A stretch of 64,000 nt of DNA from Dactylosporangium fulvum (GTDB lineage Bacteria > Actinomycetota > Actinomycetes > Mycobacteriales > Micromonosporaceae): positions 1,946,501 through 2,010,500 of the forward strand of contig NZ_CP073720.1 of NCBI RefSeq assembly GCF_025137375.1, read 5' to 3'. The notes under the pieces are model-generated. The model was given only the letters and a program-made list of their open reading frames with translations, was not told the DNA's origin and ran no database searches. Numbering within the stretch: position 1 is the stretch's first letter; the number at the start of each line of letters is the position of its first letter. Position numbers and translations under genes: made by a program. This document shows, piece after piece, positions 22,102 through 32,125 of the stretch.

Positions 22102-22362
22102 TCAGTCGGGCCAGTCGCCGGTCAACCGGCGCACCCCCTGGGCGCCGCCCCGGTCGATGGCGGCCTTCACGACCGCGAAGATCGCGCCCTGCAACGCCGC
22201 CGCGGCCAGGACCTCGGCCCAGCCGTACTCCCGCGACGTCGCGGCGGGCGCCTCCTCCTCACCGGACAGCCGCTTCCACACCTGCTTGAACACGAAGCCG
22301 GCCGCGACACCGCCGGCCACACTGAACGCGATGCTGAACGGCTTGTACAGGAGCTTGTTCAC
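22102..22362 (-). CDS. DUF4235 membrane protein
   Basis: 86 residues. The family pattern is complete: NKLLYKPFSIAFSVAGGVAA, GFVFKQVWKRL, the acidic-Ala block EEEAPAATSREYGWAEVL, AAALQGAIFAVVKAAIDRGGA and a final RRLTGDWPD. Two hydrophobic segments (residues ~8-25 and ~52-70) suggest a small integral membrane protein. Function is unknown. The GTG at 22362 overlaps the DUF3618 stop (GTGA); a second GTG one codon upstream is equally possible. It is the last gene of a three-gene operon conserved in actinobacteria. Confidence 0.88.
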   Translation of the reverse strand: MNKLLYKPFSIAFSVAGGVAAGFVFKQVWKRLSGEEEAPAATSREYGWAEVLAAAALQGAIFAVVKAAIDRGGAQGVRRLTGDWPD

Positions 22363-22748
22363 CACTGCCCCTTCCGGTACCCGACGAAGGCGGCGAGCAG
22401 GAGCAGCCCCGACGCGGCGATCCACGGCGCCGGCCGTTCCCGCACGGAACGGCGCATCCGCCGCAGCGTGTCCTCCAGCGACTGCCGCGGGTGGGTGCGC
22501 AGCTCACGACTGACGTACGCGGCGTTGACCGCCATCTGCTCGACGCCCTCACGCATACGCAGCTTCGCCGTCGCCACCGAGTTGTGCATCGCTTCCTGGG
22601 CGCGGGCCTTCACGTCGGCCTTGGCGGCGAGCGCCTCGACCGTCTCACCCAGGTTCGCGCGGGTCCGCGCGATCTCCTGGCGGAGCGCCTCGGGGTCGGT
22701 GGGGGTGGCGTGACCGTTGTGACTGTACTTCGACTCCGTCGCCGTCAT
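22359..22748 (-). CDS. DUF3618 membrane-anchored protein
   Basis: 129 residues. PEALRQEIARTRANLGETVE and ALAAKADVKARAQEA are the DUF3618 core, a coiled-coil-like helix; one C-terminal membrane segment (APWIAASGLLLLAAFVGYR) anchors it. Both ends overlap neighbours by 4 bp (ATGA with the holin-like gene, GTGA with DUF4235), so the trio is tightly coupled. The role is unknown; association with the cell envelope is inferred from the partners. Confidence 0.88.
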   Translation of the reverse strand: MTATESKYSHNGHATPTDPEALRQEIARTRANLGETVEALAAKADVKARAQEAMHNSVATAKLRMREGVEQMAVNAAYVSRELRTHPRQSLEDTLRRMRRSVRERPAPWIAASGLLLLAAFVGYRKGQW

Positions 22749-23248
22749 CGCTGCCCCCGATCCTTGACCGAGTGGGTGATGGTGTTGATGTCGGCCTTGA
22801 CGCCGGCGACCGCGTCCTGCGGCACCGGCGGCGTGGCCTTCCGCATCTGGGCCCTGCCGAACAGTGCGATCAACCCGGCCACGATCAGGAGCACCACGCC
22901 GATGATCAGCGCCGACAGCCAGGCCGGGATGACCGTCGCCAGGCCGATGATGGCGGCCGCGAGCAGGGCGCCGACGCCGTAGAACGCGACGACGCCGGCA
23001 CCGCCGAACATGCCGACCCCGACCCCGGCCCGCTTGCCCTTCTGGGTGAGCTCGACCTGGGCCAGTTTCAGCTCGTCGCGCACGAGGGTGGAAACCTGTT
23101 CGGCGGCCAGCTTCACCAGTTCCGCCGTGGATCGGTGATCCGCCGCACCGGTCACCTGACCGGTCACCGGACCAGTTGCCGGACCCGGGGCTGCGGGGCT
23201 CTGCACGCGCGGCGCGGTGGCCGGCCGGTCGTTCACGGTGTACGTCAT
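22745..23248 (-). CDS. Phage-holin-superfamily-6-like membrane protein
   Basis: 167 residues. A Pro/Ala/Thr-rich N-terminus (~35 residues) leads to an amphipathic helix, STAELVKLAAEQVSTLVRDE followed by LKLAQVELTQKGKRAG, and two strong membrane segments (~residues 78-103 and 108-132). This is the Phage_holin_3_6 pattern; in actinobacterial chromosomes such genes head the DUF3618/DUF4235 operon and are not phage remnants. AGGAGA lies 4-5 nt upstream of the ATG at 23248. Confidence 0.88.
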   Translation of the reverse strand: MTYTVNDRPATAPRVQSPAAPGPATGPVTGQVTGAADHRSTAELVKLAAEQVSTLVRDELKLAQVELTQKGKRAGVGVGMFGGAGVVAFYGVGALLAAAIIGLATVIPAWLSALIIGVVLLIVAGLIALFGRAQMRKATPPVPQDAVAGVKADINTITHSVKDRGQR

Positions 23249-23308
23249 GGCTTCTCCTCTCGCCCGCACATCCCTGATTCCCCGCGAACGGCCGGGTTAA
23301 CCCGGCGC

Positions 23309-24847
23309 TCACGCGTCGGTGCCCACAGTGGAGTCAGCTCGGGAACCGGGGATGGTCGGGGCGGTGCCGATGGTGGAGCCGACCGCTTCTGAGCCTGCCG
23401 GTTCTGTGCCCGGCGCCTCCTCGCGGGCGCGGCGAGGCAGCAGGAAGGAGAGAGCCCCGGCGAGGGCGAGCAGGGCGAGTTCCAGCCAGAGGACCTTGGT
23501 CAGCGCGCCGTCGAAGCCGGTCTTGGAGAGATCCGTCCAGGAGAAGTACGCGGTGCCGAGCAGCGCCACCCCGAGCGCGCCGCCGAACTGCTGGGCGGCG
23601 GTGAGCGTACCGGAGGCCGAGCCGACCTCGTGCTCGTCGACGGCGGCGAGGACGAGGTCGAAGTACGGGGCCATGGACGAGCCCATGCCGACACCGAGGA
23701 CCAGCAGGGCGGGGACGAGCCGCCACGACGTCACCGGGCCGTCGGTGAGTGTGAGGGTGGCGAGGAGGGCGAGCACGCCCGCGCCGAGCACCGCCGTGCC
23801 GCCGACGAGCAGCTGCCGGCCGCCGAACCGGGCGCTCAGCACGTGGGCGGTGACGGCGCCGAGCGCGGTGCCGAACGCCCACGGCGACTGGGTGAGGCCG
23901 GCCCGCAGCGGGGAGAACCCGAGGCCCAGCTGCAGGTGGACGCTCAGGATCAGGGTGAGGCCCATGAGCCCGGCGAAGAAGATCAGGCCGACCAGCAGCC
24001 CGGCGTTGAACCGTCGCTTGGCCAGCAGGCTGGGCTCGACCAGAGGGCTACGGCCCGACCGGTGGCGGCGCAGCTCGTACCGCTGGAACACCCACAGCGC
24101 AGGGAACGAGGCGGCCATGGACGCCCACGCCCACCAGGGCCAGCCGAGCTCGCGGCCCTGGACGAGGGGGAAGAGCAGCAGGATGAGCCCGACGCTGAGC
24201 AGCGCGGTGCCGGGCAGGTCGAGCCGCAGGCTGCGGTCCCGCTCGGTGCCGCGCGGCAGGATCAGGGCGGCGCCGGCGACCACGGCCACGCCGACCGGAA
24301 GGTTGATCAGGAAGATCATCCGCCAGCCGGTACCGAAGAGGTCGGCATCGACGAGGAAGCCGGCGAGGATCGGGCCGCAGACCGCGGAGAGGCCCATGAC
24401 GGGGCCGAAGGCGCCGAACGCGGCGCCGAGCTTGTCGGGCGGGAACGCGGCCTTGATGAGACCGAGGCCCTGCGGGATGAGGACGGCGCCGGCGAGGCCC
24501 TGCAGGACGCGGAAGGCGACCAGCGTGCCCGGGCCGGGCGCGATCGCGCAGAGCAGGGACATGAGGGTGAAACCGGCGGCACCGGCGAGGAACATCCGGC
24601 GGCGGCCGAAGATGTCGCCGAGCCGGCCGCCGGTCACGAGCCCGACGGCGAACGCGAGCGTGTAGCCGGCGGCGAGCCACTGCAGGAACGCGGTGCCGCC
24701 GCCGAGCTCGGCCCGGATCGAGGGGCCGGCGATGGCGATGATCGTGGCGTCGAGAAGGTCCATGACCTCGGCCGCGAGGACGACGGCGAGGACGGCCCAG
24801 CGCCAGCGGTAGGGGCCGACGGGTTGCGAACACTGTTCGTAAGTCAC
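23309..24847 (-). CDS. MFS drug exporter, DHA2 (14-TM) family
   Basis: 512 residues, 14 predicted helices, QacA/EmrB type proton antiporter in the inner membrane. Motif C-like GPVMGLSAVCGPILAGFLVD in TM5 and motif A GGRLGDIFGRRRMFLAGAAG between TM2 and TM3 are visible, with LLDATIIAIAGPSI in TM1 (motif D1-like). The GTG start at 24847 lies within the first of two TetR-type operators. Divergent from the TetR gene at 24898. Function: probable efflux of a toxic compound sensed by that TetR. The acidic/Thr-rich C-terminal tail is cytoplasmic. Confidence 0.93.
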   Translation of the reverse strand: MTYEQCSQPVGPYRWRWAVLAVVLAAEVMDLLDATIIAIAGPSIRAELGGGTAFLQWLAAGYTLAFAVGLVTGGRLGDIFGRRRMFLAGAAGFTLMSLLCAIAPGPGTLVAFRVLQGLAGAVLIPQGLGLIKAAFPPDKLGAAFGAFGPVMGLSAVCGPILAGFLVDADLFGTGWRMIFLINLPVGVAVVAGAALILPRGTERDRSLRLDLPGTALLSVGLILLLFPLVQGRELGWPWWAWASMAASFPALWVFQRYELRRHRSGRSPLVEPSLLAKRRFNAGLLVGLIFFAGLMGLTLILSVHLQLGLGFSPLRAGLTQSPWAFGTALGAVTAHVLSARFGGRQLLVGGTAVLGAGVLALLATLTLTDGPVTSWRLVPALLVLGVGMGSSMAPYFDLVLAAVDEHEVGSASGTLTAAQQFGGALGVALLGTAYFSWTDLSKTGFDGALTKVLWLELALLALAGALSFLLPRRAREEAPGTEPAGSEAVGSTIGTAPTIPGSRADSTVGTDA

Positions 24848-24878
24848 GAACGACGTTTCTACTTTCGAACACTGTTCG
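24827..24878. promoter_or_regulatory. Twin TetR operators between divergent MFS and TetR genes
   Basis: Two identical 13-bp palindromes CGAACA-C-TGTTCG at 24827-24839 and 24866-24878, centres 39 bp apart. The left one overlaps codons 3-7 of the MFS gene; the right one lies in the tetR promoter region just upstream of a TACGAT (-10-like, 24886-24891), which is only 6 nt before the TetR GTG, suggesting a leaderless tetR mRNA. The site arrangement predicts autorepression plus repression of the exporter. Confidence 0.85.
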
Positions 24879-24897
24879 TGTCAAGTACGATTGCGCG

Positions 24898-25650
24898 GTG
24901 CAACCCGCTGGACCCCCCGCCGACATCCCCACGCCCCCGTGGCGGGCCTCGAAGAAGAGGCCCACGGCCCGCCAGCCGCTGAGCGCCGAGGCCGTCCTCG
25001 ACACCGCACTGCGGATCGTCGACCGCGACGGGCTCGACGGCATCAGCATGCGGCGCGTCGCGCAGGAGCTCGGCACGGGCGCCGCCTCGCTCTACGCGTA
25101 CTTCGCGAACAAGGACGAACTGCTCGAGCAGCTGCTCGACCGGGTCATCGGCGACATCCCGCTGCCGTCCGCCGAGGCCGCCGACTGGATCGCCGAGGTC
25201 AAGGAGAGCTGCTGGGAGAGCCGGGCCGTGTTCGTCGCCCACCGCGACCTGGTGAAGGTCGCCCGCGCCAACCTGCCCGTCGGCCCCAACTCGTTGCGCT
25301 ACACCGAGGCGATGCTCGCCGTGCTCCGCGGCGCCGGCATCCCCGACCGGGTCGCGGCCTGGGGCATGGACCAGTTGTCCCTGGTCATCGTCGCCGACGC
25401 GATCGAGGTGTCGATCCACATCAGCCGCGGCCAGCAGACCGAGGCCGACGCCGCGCCGTGGCTCGCCGAGGTGAGCGGGTACTACGCGAACCTGCCCCAG
25501 GACCGGTTCCCTAACCTGGTCGCCATGGCACCGGTGATGATCGAGGGCAGTGGGGACGAGCGGTTCGCGTTCGCGATCGACCTGATGGTCGACGGGCTCG
25601 CGCGGTATGTCGGCAGCGACGGGCCGAACAGCGGGCAGGTGGCTGCATGA
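24898..25650 (+). CDS. TetR family transcriptional regulator
   Basis: 250 residues. The helix-turn-helix lies at ~residues 30-75 (TALRIVDRDGLDGISMRRVA, then ELGTGAASLYAYFANKDELL). The C-terminal ligand domain is of the TetR/AcrR C1 type. A ~25-residue basic/Pro extension precedes the HTH. GTG start 6 nt after a -10-like TACGAT. It probably represses itself and the divergent MFS exporter through the twin palindromes. The stop overlaps the next ATG (ATGA), so the HslV-like gene is in its operon. Confidence 0.93.
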   Translation: MQPAGPPADIPTPPWRASKKRPTARQPLSAEAVLDTALRIVDRDGLDGISMRRVAQELGTGAASLYAYFANKDELLEQLLDRVIGDIPLPSAEAADWIAEVKESCWESRAVFVAHRDLVKVARANLPVGPNSLRYTEAMLAVLRGAGIPDRVAAWGMDQLSLVIVADAIEVSIHISRGQQTEADAAPWLAEVSGYYANLPQDRFPNLVAMAPVMIEGSGDERFAFAIDLMVDGLARYVGSDGPNSGQVAA

Positions 25651-26201
25651 CCGCCATCGTGGGCCTCGTCCACGCCGGCACCGTCTACGTCGGCGGCGAC
25701 AGCGCCGGAGCCTCCGGCTGGAGCCTCACCGTCCGCGCCGACAGCAAGGTCTTCCACAACAACGGCTACCTGTTCGGGTTCACCACCTCGTTCCGGATGG
25801 GGCAGCTCATCCGGTATTCGTTGAAGCCCCCGAAGCCGGTCGGCGACATCGAACGGTTCATGGCCACCCGCTTCATCGACGCCGTCCGCGAGTGCCTGAA
25901 GACCGGCGGCTGGGCCCGCCGCGACAGCGAGCGCGAGGAGGGCGGCACGTTCCTCGTCGGCGTCAAGGGGCGGCTGTTCACCGTCCACGACGACTACCAG
26001 GTCGCCGAGGCCGCCGACGGGTATGCGGCGGTCGGCGTCGGCGACGAGATCGCCCTCGGCGCCCTCTTCGCCACCGCCCAGTCACGGATGGCGCCGCAGC
26101 GGCGGGTCGAGGTCGCGCTGCGCGCCGCGGAGCGGTTCAGCGCCGGCGTTCGCGGGCCGTTCGTCTGCCTCTCCCAGCCGCCGGGAGCCTCCTCCGAGTA
26201 A
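25647..26201 (+). CDS. HslV/proteasome-beta-like Ntn hydrolase
   Basis: 184 residues. The start MTAIVGLVHAGTVYVGGDSAG places Thr2 as an N-terminal nucleophile after Met removal, with GGDSAG matching the conserved Asp-Ser of proteasome beta/HslV strands. Later blocks (FGFTTSFRMGQLI, GTFLVGVKGRLFTVHDDYQV, YAAVGVGDEIALGALFAT) also fit the fold: a YAxxGxGxxxAxGAL motif is usual near the C-terminal helices. No HslU-type ATPase is present and the family is known in phages and actinobacteria without one. It is coupled to the TetR gene, an odd partnership. Catalytic activity is inferred. Confidence 0.75.
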   Translation: MTAIVGLVHAGTVYVGGDSAGASGWSLTVRADSKVFHNNGYLFGFTTSFRMGQLIRYSLKPPKPVGDIERFMATRFIDAVRECLKTGGWARRDSEREEGGTFLVGVKGRLFTVHDDYQVAEAADGYAAVGVGDEIALGALFATAQSRMAPQRRVEVALRAAERFSAGVRGPFVCLSQPPGASSE

Positions 26202-26269
26202 CCGGGTTCCCCCAGGTGGCGGCGGCCACAGATGATTTCATCCGGAAACAGTGCACTACGGTGTCCGGC

Positions 26270-27111
26270 ATGACGTTTTCGATCGTGGGGCGCTCCGCCG
26301 ACGGTGAGTCCTTCGGGGTCGCCGTGGCCAGCAGGTTCCTCGCCGTCGGCGCCGCCGTGCCGGCCGTCGAGGTCGAGGTCGGCGCGGTCGCCACACAGTC
26401 GTTCGCGAACCTCGCGTATCGCGTGCAGGGCCTCGCCATGCTCCGCACCGGCACGGCCGCCGCCGACACGGTCGCCGGGCTCACCGCCGCCGACCCCGGG
26501 CGGGCCACCCGGCAGCTCGGGGTCGTCGGGCGGACCGGCTCCGGCGCCACGTTCACCGGCGACGAGTGTTTCCCCTGGGCGGGCGGGGTCGCCGGGGACG
26601 GCTACGCGATCCAGGGCAACATCCTCACCGGACCGGAGGTCGTCGCCGTCATGGAGGCGGCGTGGCTCACGACCGAGGGGTCGCTGGCCCGCCCCGCCTG
26701 CACGCCGCCCTCGCCGCCGGGGACGCGGCCGGCGGGGACAGCCGCGGCCGGCAGAGCGCCGCCCTCATCGTCGTCCGGCGCGGTGCCGGTTACGGCGGGC
26801 TGAGCGACGTCGAGGTCGACCTGCGCGTCGACGACGACCCCGACCCCGTCACCCGGCTCGGCGGGCTCATCGGTCTCTGGGAGTTGTACTTCGGCAAGCC
26901 CGACCCGGCGACCCTGCTGCCGCTGACGGGGGCGCTCGCCGAGGAGGTCGCCAGGCGGCTGGCGGACCTCGGCCACACCGACCTCGCCGGCTGGGCCGGC
27001 GTCGAGAACCTCGAGGAGCGGCTCGTCGACGGGCTCATCGACCCGCTCGTGCTGGAGCATCTGCGGGCGCAGGACGGTCACCCGCAGGTGCCGTCGCCGG
27101 GCGCCGCCTGA
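26270..27111 (+). pseudogene. DUF1028 Ntn-hydrolase-like gene, frameshifted
   Basis: The N-terminal half ([20 protein letters not shown] to [11 protein letters not shown]) and the C-terminal half ([20 protein letters not shown] onward, then [13 protein letters not shown]) are both good DUF1028 sequence but lie in different frames. The break is at about 26685-26700, within the GC-rich run GCCCGCCCCGCC; one base lost or two gained there explains it. The C-terminal part continues through LYFGKPDP to a stop at 27111. DUF1028 belongs to the Ntn-hydrolase clan, so this and the preceding gene may be functionally linked. Pseudogene or sequencing error cannot be told apart here. The 3' end overlaps dgdR by 77 bp. 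Confidence 0.8.
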
Positions 27112-28048
27112 GCGCCTCCGCGCCGCCGGCCGCCTCGAGCGCCGTCACCACCGCGGCCACCGCCGGGCGGTCCGCCGAGCCGGCCCGGACCGCGGCGGTG
27201 ATGTGGCGGACCATCGGGTCCCGCAGCGGGCGCGCCGCCACACGGTAGCGGGTGTCGACGGCCAGCTCCGGCAGCAGCGTCACCGAGAGGCCGGCCTCGA
27301 CGTGGGCGAGCAGTGCGCCGTACGACGTGAAGAGGCCGCCGAGGTCGGGCTCGAAGCCGGCCTTGTGGCAGGTGCGGGTGACGAGCTCGTAGGTCCACGA
27401 GCCGGGCAGCTCCGCGGACCAGGTGAGGTCGCGGCACGCCGCCAGGTCCACGGGGTCGCCGGCCGGGTTGTCGCCGGCTTCGTCCTGTGCGGTGGTGGCG
27501 CTGACGAAGACGACGCGGTCGTCGATGAGCGGCGTGTGGAGGACGTCCGGGTCGACGGGGGCTGCGCGATCGACGAGGTTGTTGGTCACCGCCACGTCGC
27601 AGTCGCCGCGGCGCAGCGCCGGCAGGCTGTCGTACGGGTCCAGCTCCCAGACGTCGACCCGCAGCCGCGCGTGCCGCTCCCGGAGCCGCTGCACGGCCGC
27701 GATGACAAACGTGTTGGCCGCGCTCGTGAAGGCGCCCACCCGGACCCGGCCCGCCGGCTCGGCGGGCCGGCCGGCGCGCAGTGCCCCGTCGAGGCCGACG
27801 ACCTCGGCCCGCGCGGCTTCCATCTGGTCGAGGATCCGGCGGGCGTGCCCGACCAGCGCCGTGCCCGCCGGCGTCAGCCGCAGCCGCCGGCCGGCCCGCT
27901 CGAACAGCCGCGCGTCGACCTCCCGCTCCAGCACCGCCAGCTGCTGGGAGACGGTGGACGGGCTGAGTCGGGCGGCCTCCGCGACGGCGCGCACCGTGCC
28001 GAGGCTCTCCAGCAGGCTCAGCAGCCGTAGCCGCCACGGGTCCAACAT
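27035..28048 (-). CDS. dgdR: LysR family regulator, probable DgdR
   Basis: 337 residues from the ATG at 28048. LysR helix-turn-helix at residues ~5-62 ([20 protein letters not shown], then [20 protein letters not shown]), followed by a two-lobed effector domain. It is divergently oriented to dgdA with 104 bp between start codons, the same arrangement as in Burkholderia where DgdR represses the decarboxylase gene until its dialkylglycine substrate is present. The 104-bp gap holds a GCTGTT-N4-AACAGC palindrome. The gene name rests on context more than on sequence. The C-terminal ~40 residues are Ala/Pro/Arg-rich and overlap the DUF1028 remnant. Confidence 0.8.
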   Translation of the reverse strand: MLDPWRLRLLSLLESLGTVRAVAEAARLSPSTVSQQLAVLEREVDARLFERAGRRLRLTPAGTALVGHARRILDQMEAARAEVVGLDGALRAGRPAEPAGRVRVGAFTSAANTFVIAAVQRLRERHARLRVDVWELDPYDSLPALRRGDCDVAVTNNLVDRAAPVDPDVLHTPLIDDRVVFVSATTAQDEAGDNPAGDPVDLAACRDLTWSAELPGSWTYELVTRTCHKAGFEPDLGGLFTSYGALLAHVEAGLSVTLLPELAVDTRYRVAARPLRDPMVRHITAAVRAGSADRPAVAAVVTALEAAGGAEALRRRPATAPAGDRPAPADAPARAGR

Positions 28049-28115
28049 CTCCGCCCTCCGCCGGTGCCGGTCGACCAATGTTCGATGCAACCGTACAGCC
28101 TGTGCGGAAATGTGT

Positions 28116-28131
28116 GCTGTTGCCAAACAGC
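28116..28131. promoter_or_regulatory. Candidate DgdR operator between dgdR and dgdA
   Basis: Perfect palindrome GCTGTT-GCCA-AACAGC, 22 bp upstream of the dgdA ATG and 68 bp from the dgdR ATG. Size and placement suit a LysR-type site overlapping the dgdA promoter. Confidence 0.55.
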
Positions 28132-28143
28132 GGCGCTGCTTAG

Positions 28144-30128
<1,985 letters not shown>

Positions 30129-30132
<4 letters not shown>

Positions 30133-31316
30133 GGGCCCGGGACCTCCATCGTGATCGTGGTGCCCTTGCCGGGGCCGGAGGTCACCCGCAGCCGGGCGCC
30201 GACGCTGCGGGCGCGTTCCCGCATCGACGCGAGCCCCAGCCGGTGCTGCGCCTTGCCGCCGGCGGTGTTGCCCGCTGTGTTGCCGGGCGTGTCGGTTGCC
30301 GCTGTCGTGGCGGGGCCGGGGGAGCCGGGGTCGAAACCGTGGCCGTCGTCGGTGATCGTGAGCACCACGCCGGGGCCGGCGCGGCGCAGCTCGATCGTGA
30401 CCCGCCGCGGAGCGCCGTGCCGCAGCGCGTTGTGCAGCGCCTCCTGCGCCACGCGGTACGCCGCCTCCTCCCGCTCGGCGGGCAGCCGCGGCACCCCGTC
30501 GCCGGTGAACGTCACCCGGGCGTCGTGGACCCGGTCGAGGAGCTCCGCCTGCTTCGCCAGCGCCGTCGCCAGCCCGTCGCCGGCCAGGTCGACGGGGCGC
30601 AGGCCGACCACGATCGACTTCAGCTCCGCCGTCGCGTCCGCGGCCAGGCGGCGCACCGTGTCCAGCTCGGCGACGGCCCGCCGCGGGTCGCGCTCCACCA
30701 GCGCGGCCGCCGCCTCCACCGTCAGCCGCAGGCTGAACAGCTTCTGCGTCACCGCGTCGTGCAGCTCCCGGGCGATCCGCTGGCGCTCCTCCACGATGGA
30801 CAGTTCGCGGCTGCGCTCATACAGCCTCGCGTTGACGATGGCGATCGCCGCGTGCCCCGCGAGCAGCTTCAGCAGTTCCTCGTCCTCCGCCCCGAACCGG
30901 CCCTGCCGCTTGTTCGCCAGGAACAGTTCGCCGAGGATCTGGTCGCCGTCGACGATCGGCATGCCGAGGAAGTCGACCATCTCCGGATGCGCCGCCGGCC
31001 AGCCCTCGAACCGCGGGTGGGTGCGGATGTCGGCCGACCGGACCGGGGCCGGGTCACGCAGCATCGCCCCCAGCAGGCCGTGCTGGCGGGGGATCGGGCC
31101 GATGGCGTGCCACTGCGCATCGGTCAGCCCGTCGGCGAGGAACTCGCGGAAGGAGCCGTTGCTGTCAGGGATGCCGAGCGCGGCATATTCGGCGTCGAGC
31201 AGCCGCCGCGCCGCCGAGACGATCGTCTGCAGGACCTCGCGCACCGACAGATGGGCGGTGACGGCCAGCACCGCCGCGCTGACCTCCCGCAGTTCGTCGC
31301 GATCACACGTGGCCAC
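30129..31316 (-). CDS. GAF-domain sensor histidine kinase (HisKA_3)
   Basis: 395 residues, no membrane segment, so cytoplasmic. A single GAF domain (~residues 18-165) precedes a dimerisation helix with phospho-acceptor His186 (ERQRIARELHDAVTQKLFSL) and an HATPase with EEAAYRVAQEALHNALRHG, TITDDGHGFDPG and HRLGLASMRERARSVGA. An unusual Gly/Thr/Asn/Ala-rich insert (TDTPGNTAGNTAGGK) extends the ATP lid. The GAF domain has no obvious haem-binding signature that I can place. GTG start at 31316 behind GGTAGG. Confidence 0.93.
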
Positions 31317-31357
31317 GCACCTACCGTACCGACGCAGGCTCTTGATCTTTAGAGGCT

Positions 31358-31373
31358 TAGGACCAAGGTCCTA
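31358..31373. promoter_or_regulatory. 16-bp palindrome between divergent kinase and SDR genes
   Basis: TAGGACC-AA-GGTCCTA, perfect 7-bp arms. It lies 42 bp from the kinase start and 60 bp from the SDR start. The GGACC/GGTCC half-sites recall NarL/DevR-type boxes of actinobacteria; binding by the adjacent response regulator is inferred. Confidence 0.5.
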
Positions 31374-31432
31374 GGCGCGTGCCGGTCCGCGGCCCGATGG
31401 CACGCGGCCGGGCGCTCCATAGCGTCGGAGAC

Positions 31433-32125
31433 ATGCCGAACAACAACGACAACAACGCTGATGTGCGCACCGGTCCGGCCCGGCCCACGGCCGTCGTCAC
31501 GGGCGCGTCCCGCGGGCTCGGGCGGGCCCTCACCACCGCCCTCGCCGCCGCCGGCTGGACCGTCGTCGTCGACGGGCGGACACTGTCCATCTCGCTGCCC
31601 GGCGTCATCCCGGTCCCCGGCGACGTCACCGACTCGTGGCACCGCGCCCGGCTCGTCGACACCGCGCTCGCCACCGGGCGGCTCGACCTGCTCGTCAACA
31701 ACGCCGGCATCCTCGGGCCCAGCCCACAACCGCCGCTGTGCGACTACCCGCTGCCGAACCTGCGGGAGGTGTTCGAGGTCAACGTCTTCGCGCCGCTCGC
31801 GCTGACCCAGCTCGCCCTGCCCGCGCTGCGGGACCACGGCGGTGCTGTCGTCAACATCAGCTCCGACGCGGCCGTCGAGCCGTACGCCGGCTGGGGCGGC
31901 TACGGCGCCGCCAAGGCCGCCGTCGAGCAGGCCAGCAACGTCCTGGCGGTGGAGGAGCCGAAGCTGCGCGTCTGGTGGGTCGACCCCGGTGACCTGCGTA
32001 CCCAGATGCACGCGGAGGCGTTTCCCGGCGAGGACATCAGCGACCGGCCGCTGCCCGAGTCCGTGGCGCCGGTGTTCCTCAAGCTGGTCGACTCGCGGCC
32101 ACCGTCGGGCCGGGTGCGGCTGTGA
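31433..32125 (+). CDS. Short-chain dehydrogenase/reductase
   Basis: 230 residues from an ATG with GGAG immediately upstream; the N-terminal MPNNNDNNADV tail is Asn/Asp-rich. Rossmann motif TGASRGLG (NADP), NNAG, catalytic Ser in VVNISSDAA and YGAAK (Tyr/Lys). Substrate unknown. It overlaps the QueA-family gene by GTGA, so the two are translated together; this SDR-QueA pairing suggests a shared pathway rather than independent housekeeping roles. Confidence 0.92.
   Translation: MPNNNDNNADVRTGPARPTAVVTGASRGLGRALTTALAAAGWTVVVDGRTLSISLPGVIPVPGDVTDSWHRARLVDTALATGRLDLLVNNAGILGPSPQPPLCDYPLPNLREVFEVNVFAPLALTQLALPALRDHGGAVVNISSDAAVEPYAGWGGYGAAKAAVEQASNVLAVEEPKLRVWWVDPGDLRTQMHAEAFPGEDISDRPLPESVAPVFLKLVDSRPPSGRVRL

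Noticed and set aside
22745..23248. Phage holin, suggesting a prophage
   Set aside because: No other phage gene is near; this family heads a chromosomal actinobacterial operon with DUF3618 and DUF4235.
26685..26700. Programmed ribosomal frameshift in the DUF1028 gene
   Set aside because: No slippery heptamer or downstream stimulatory structure is evident; mutation or sequencing error is simpler.
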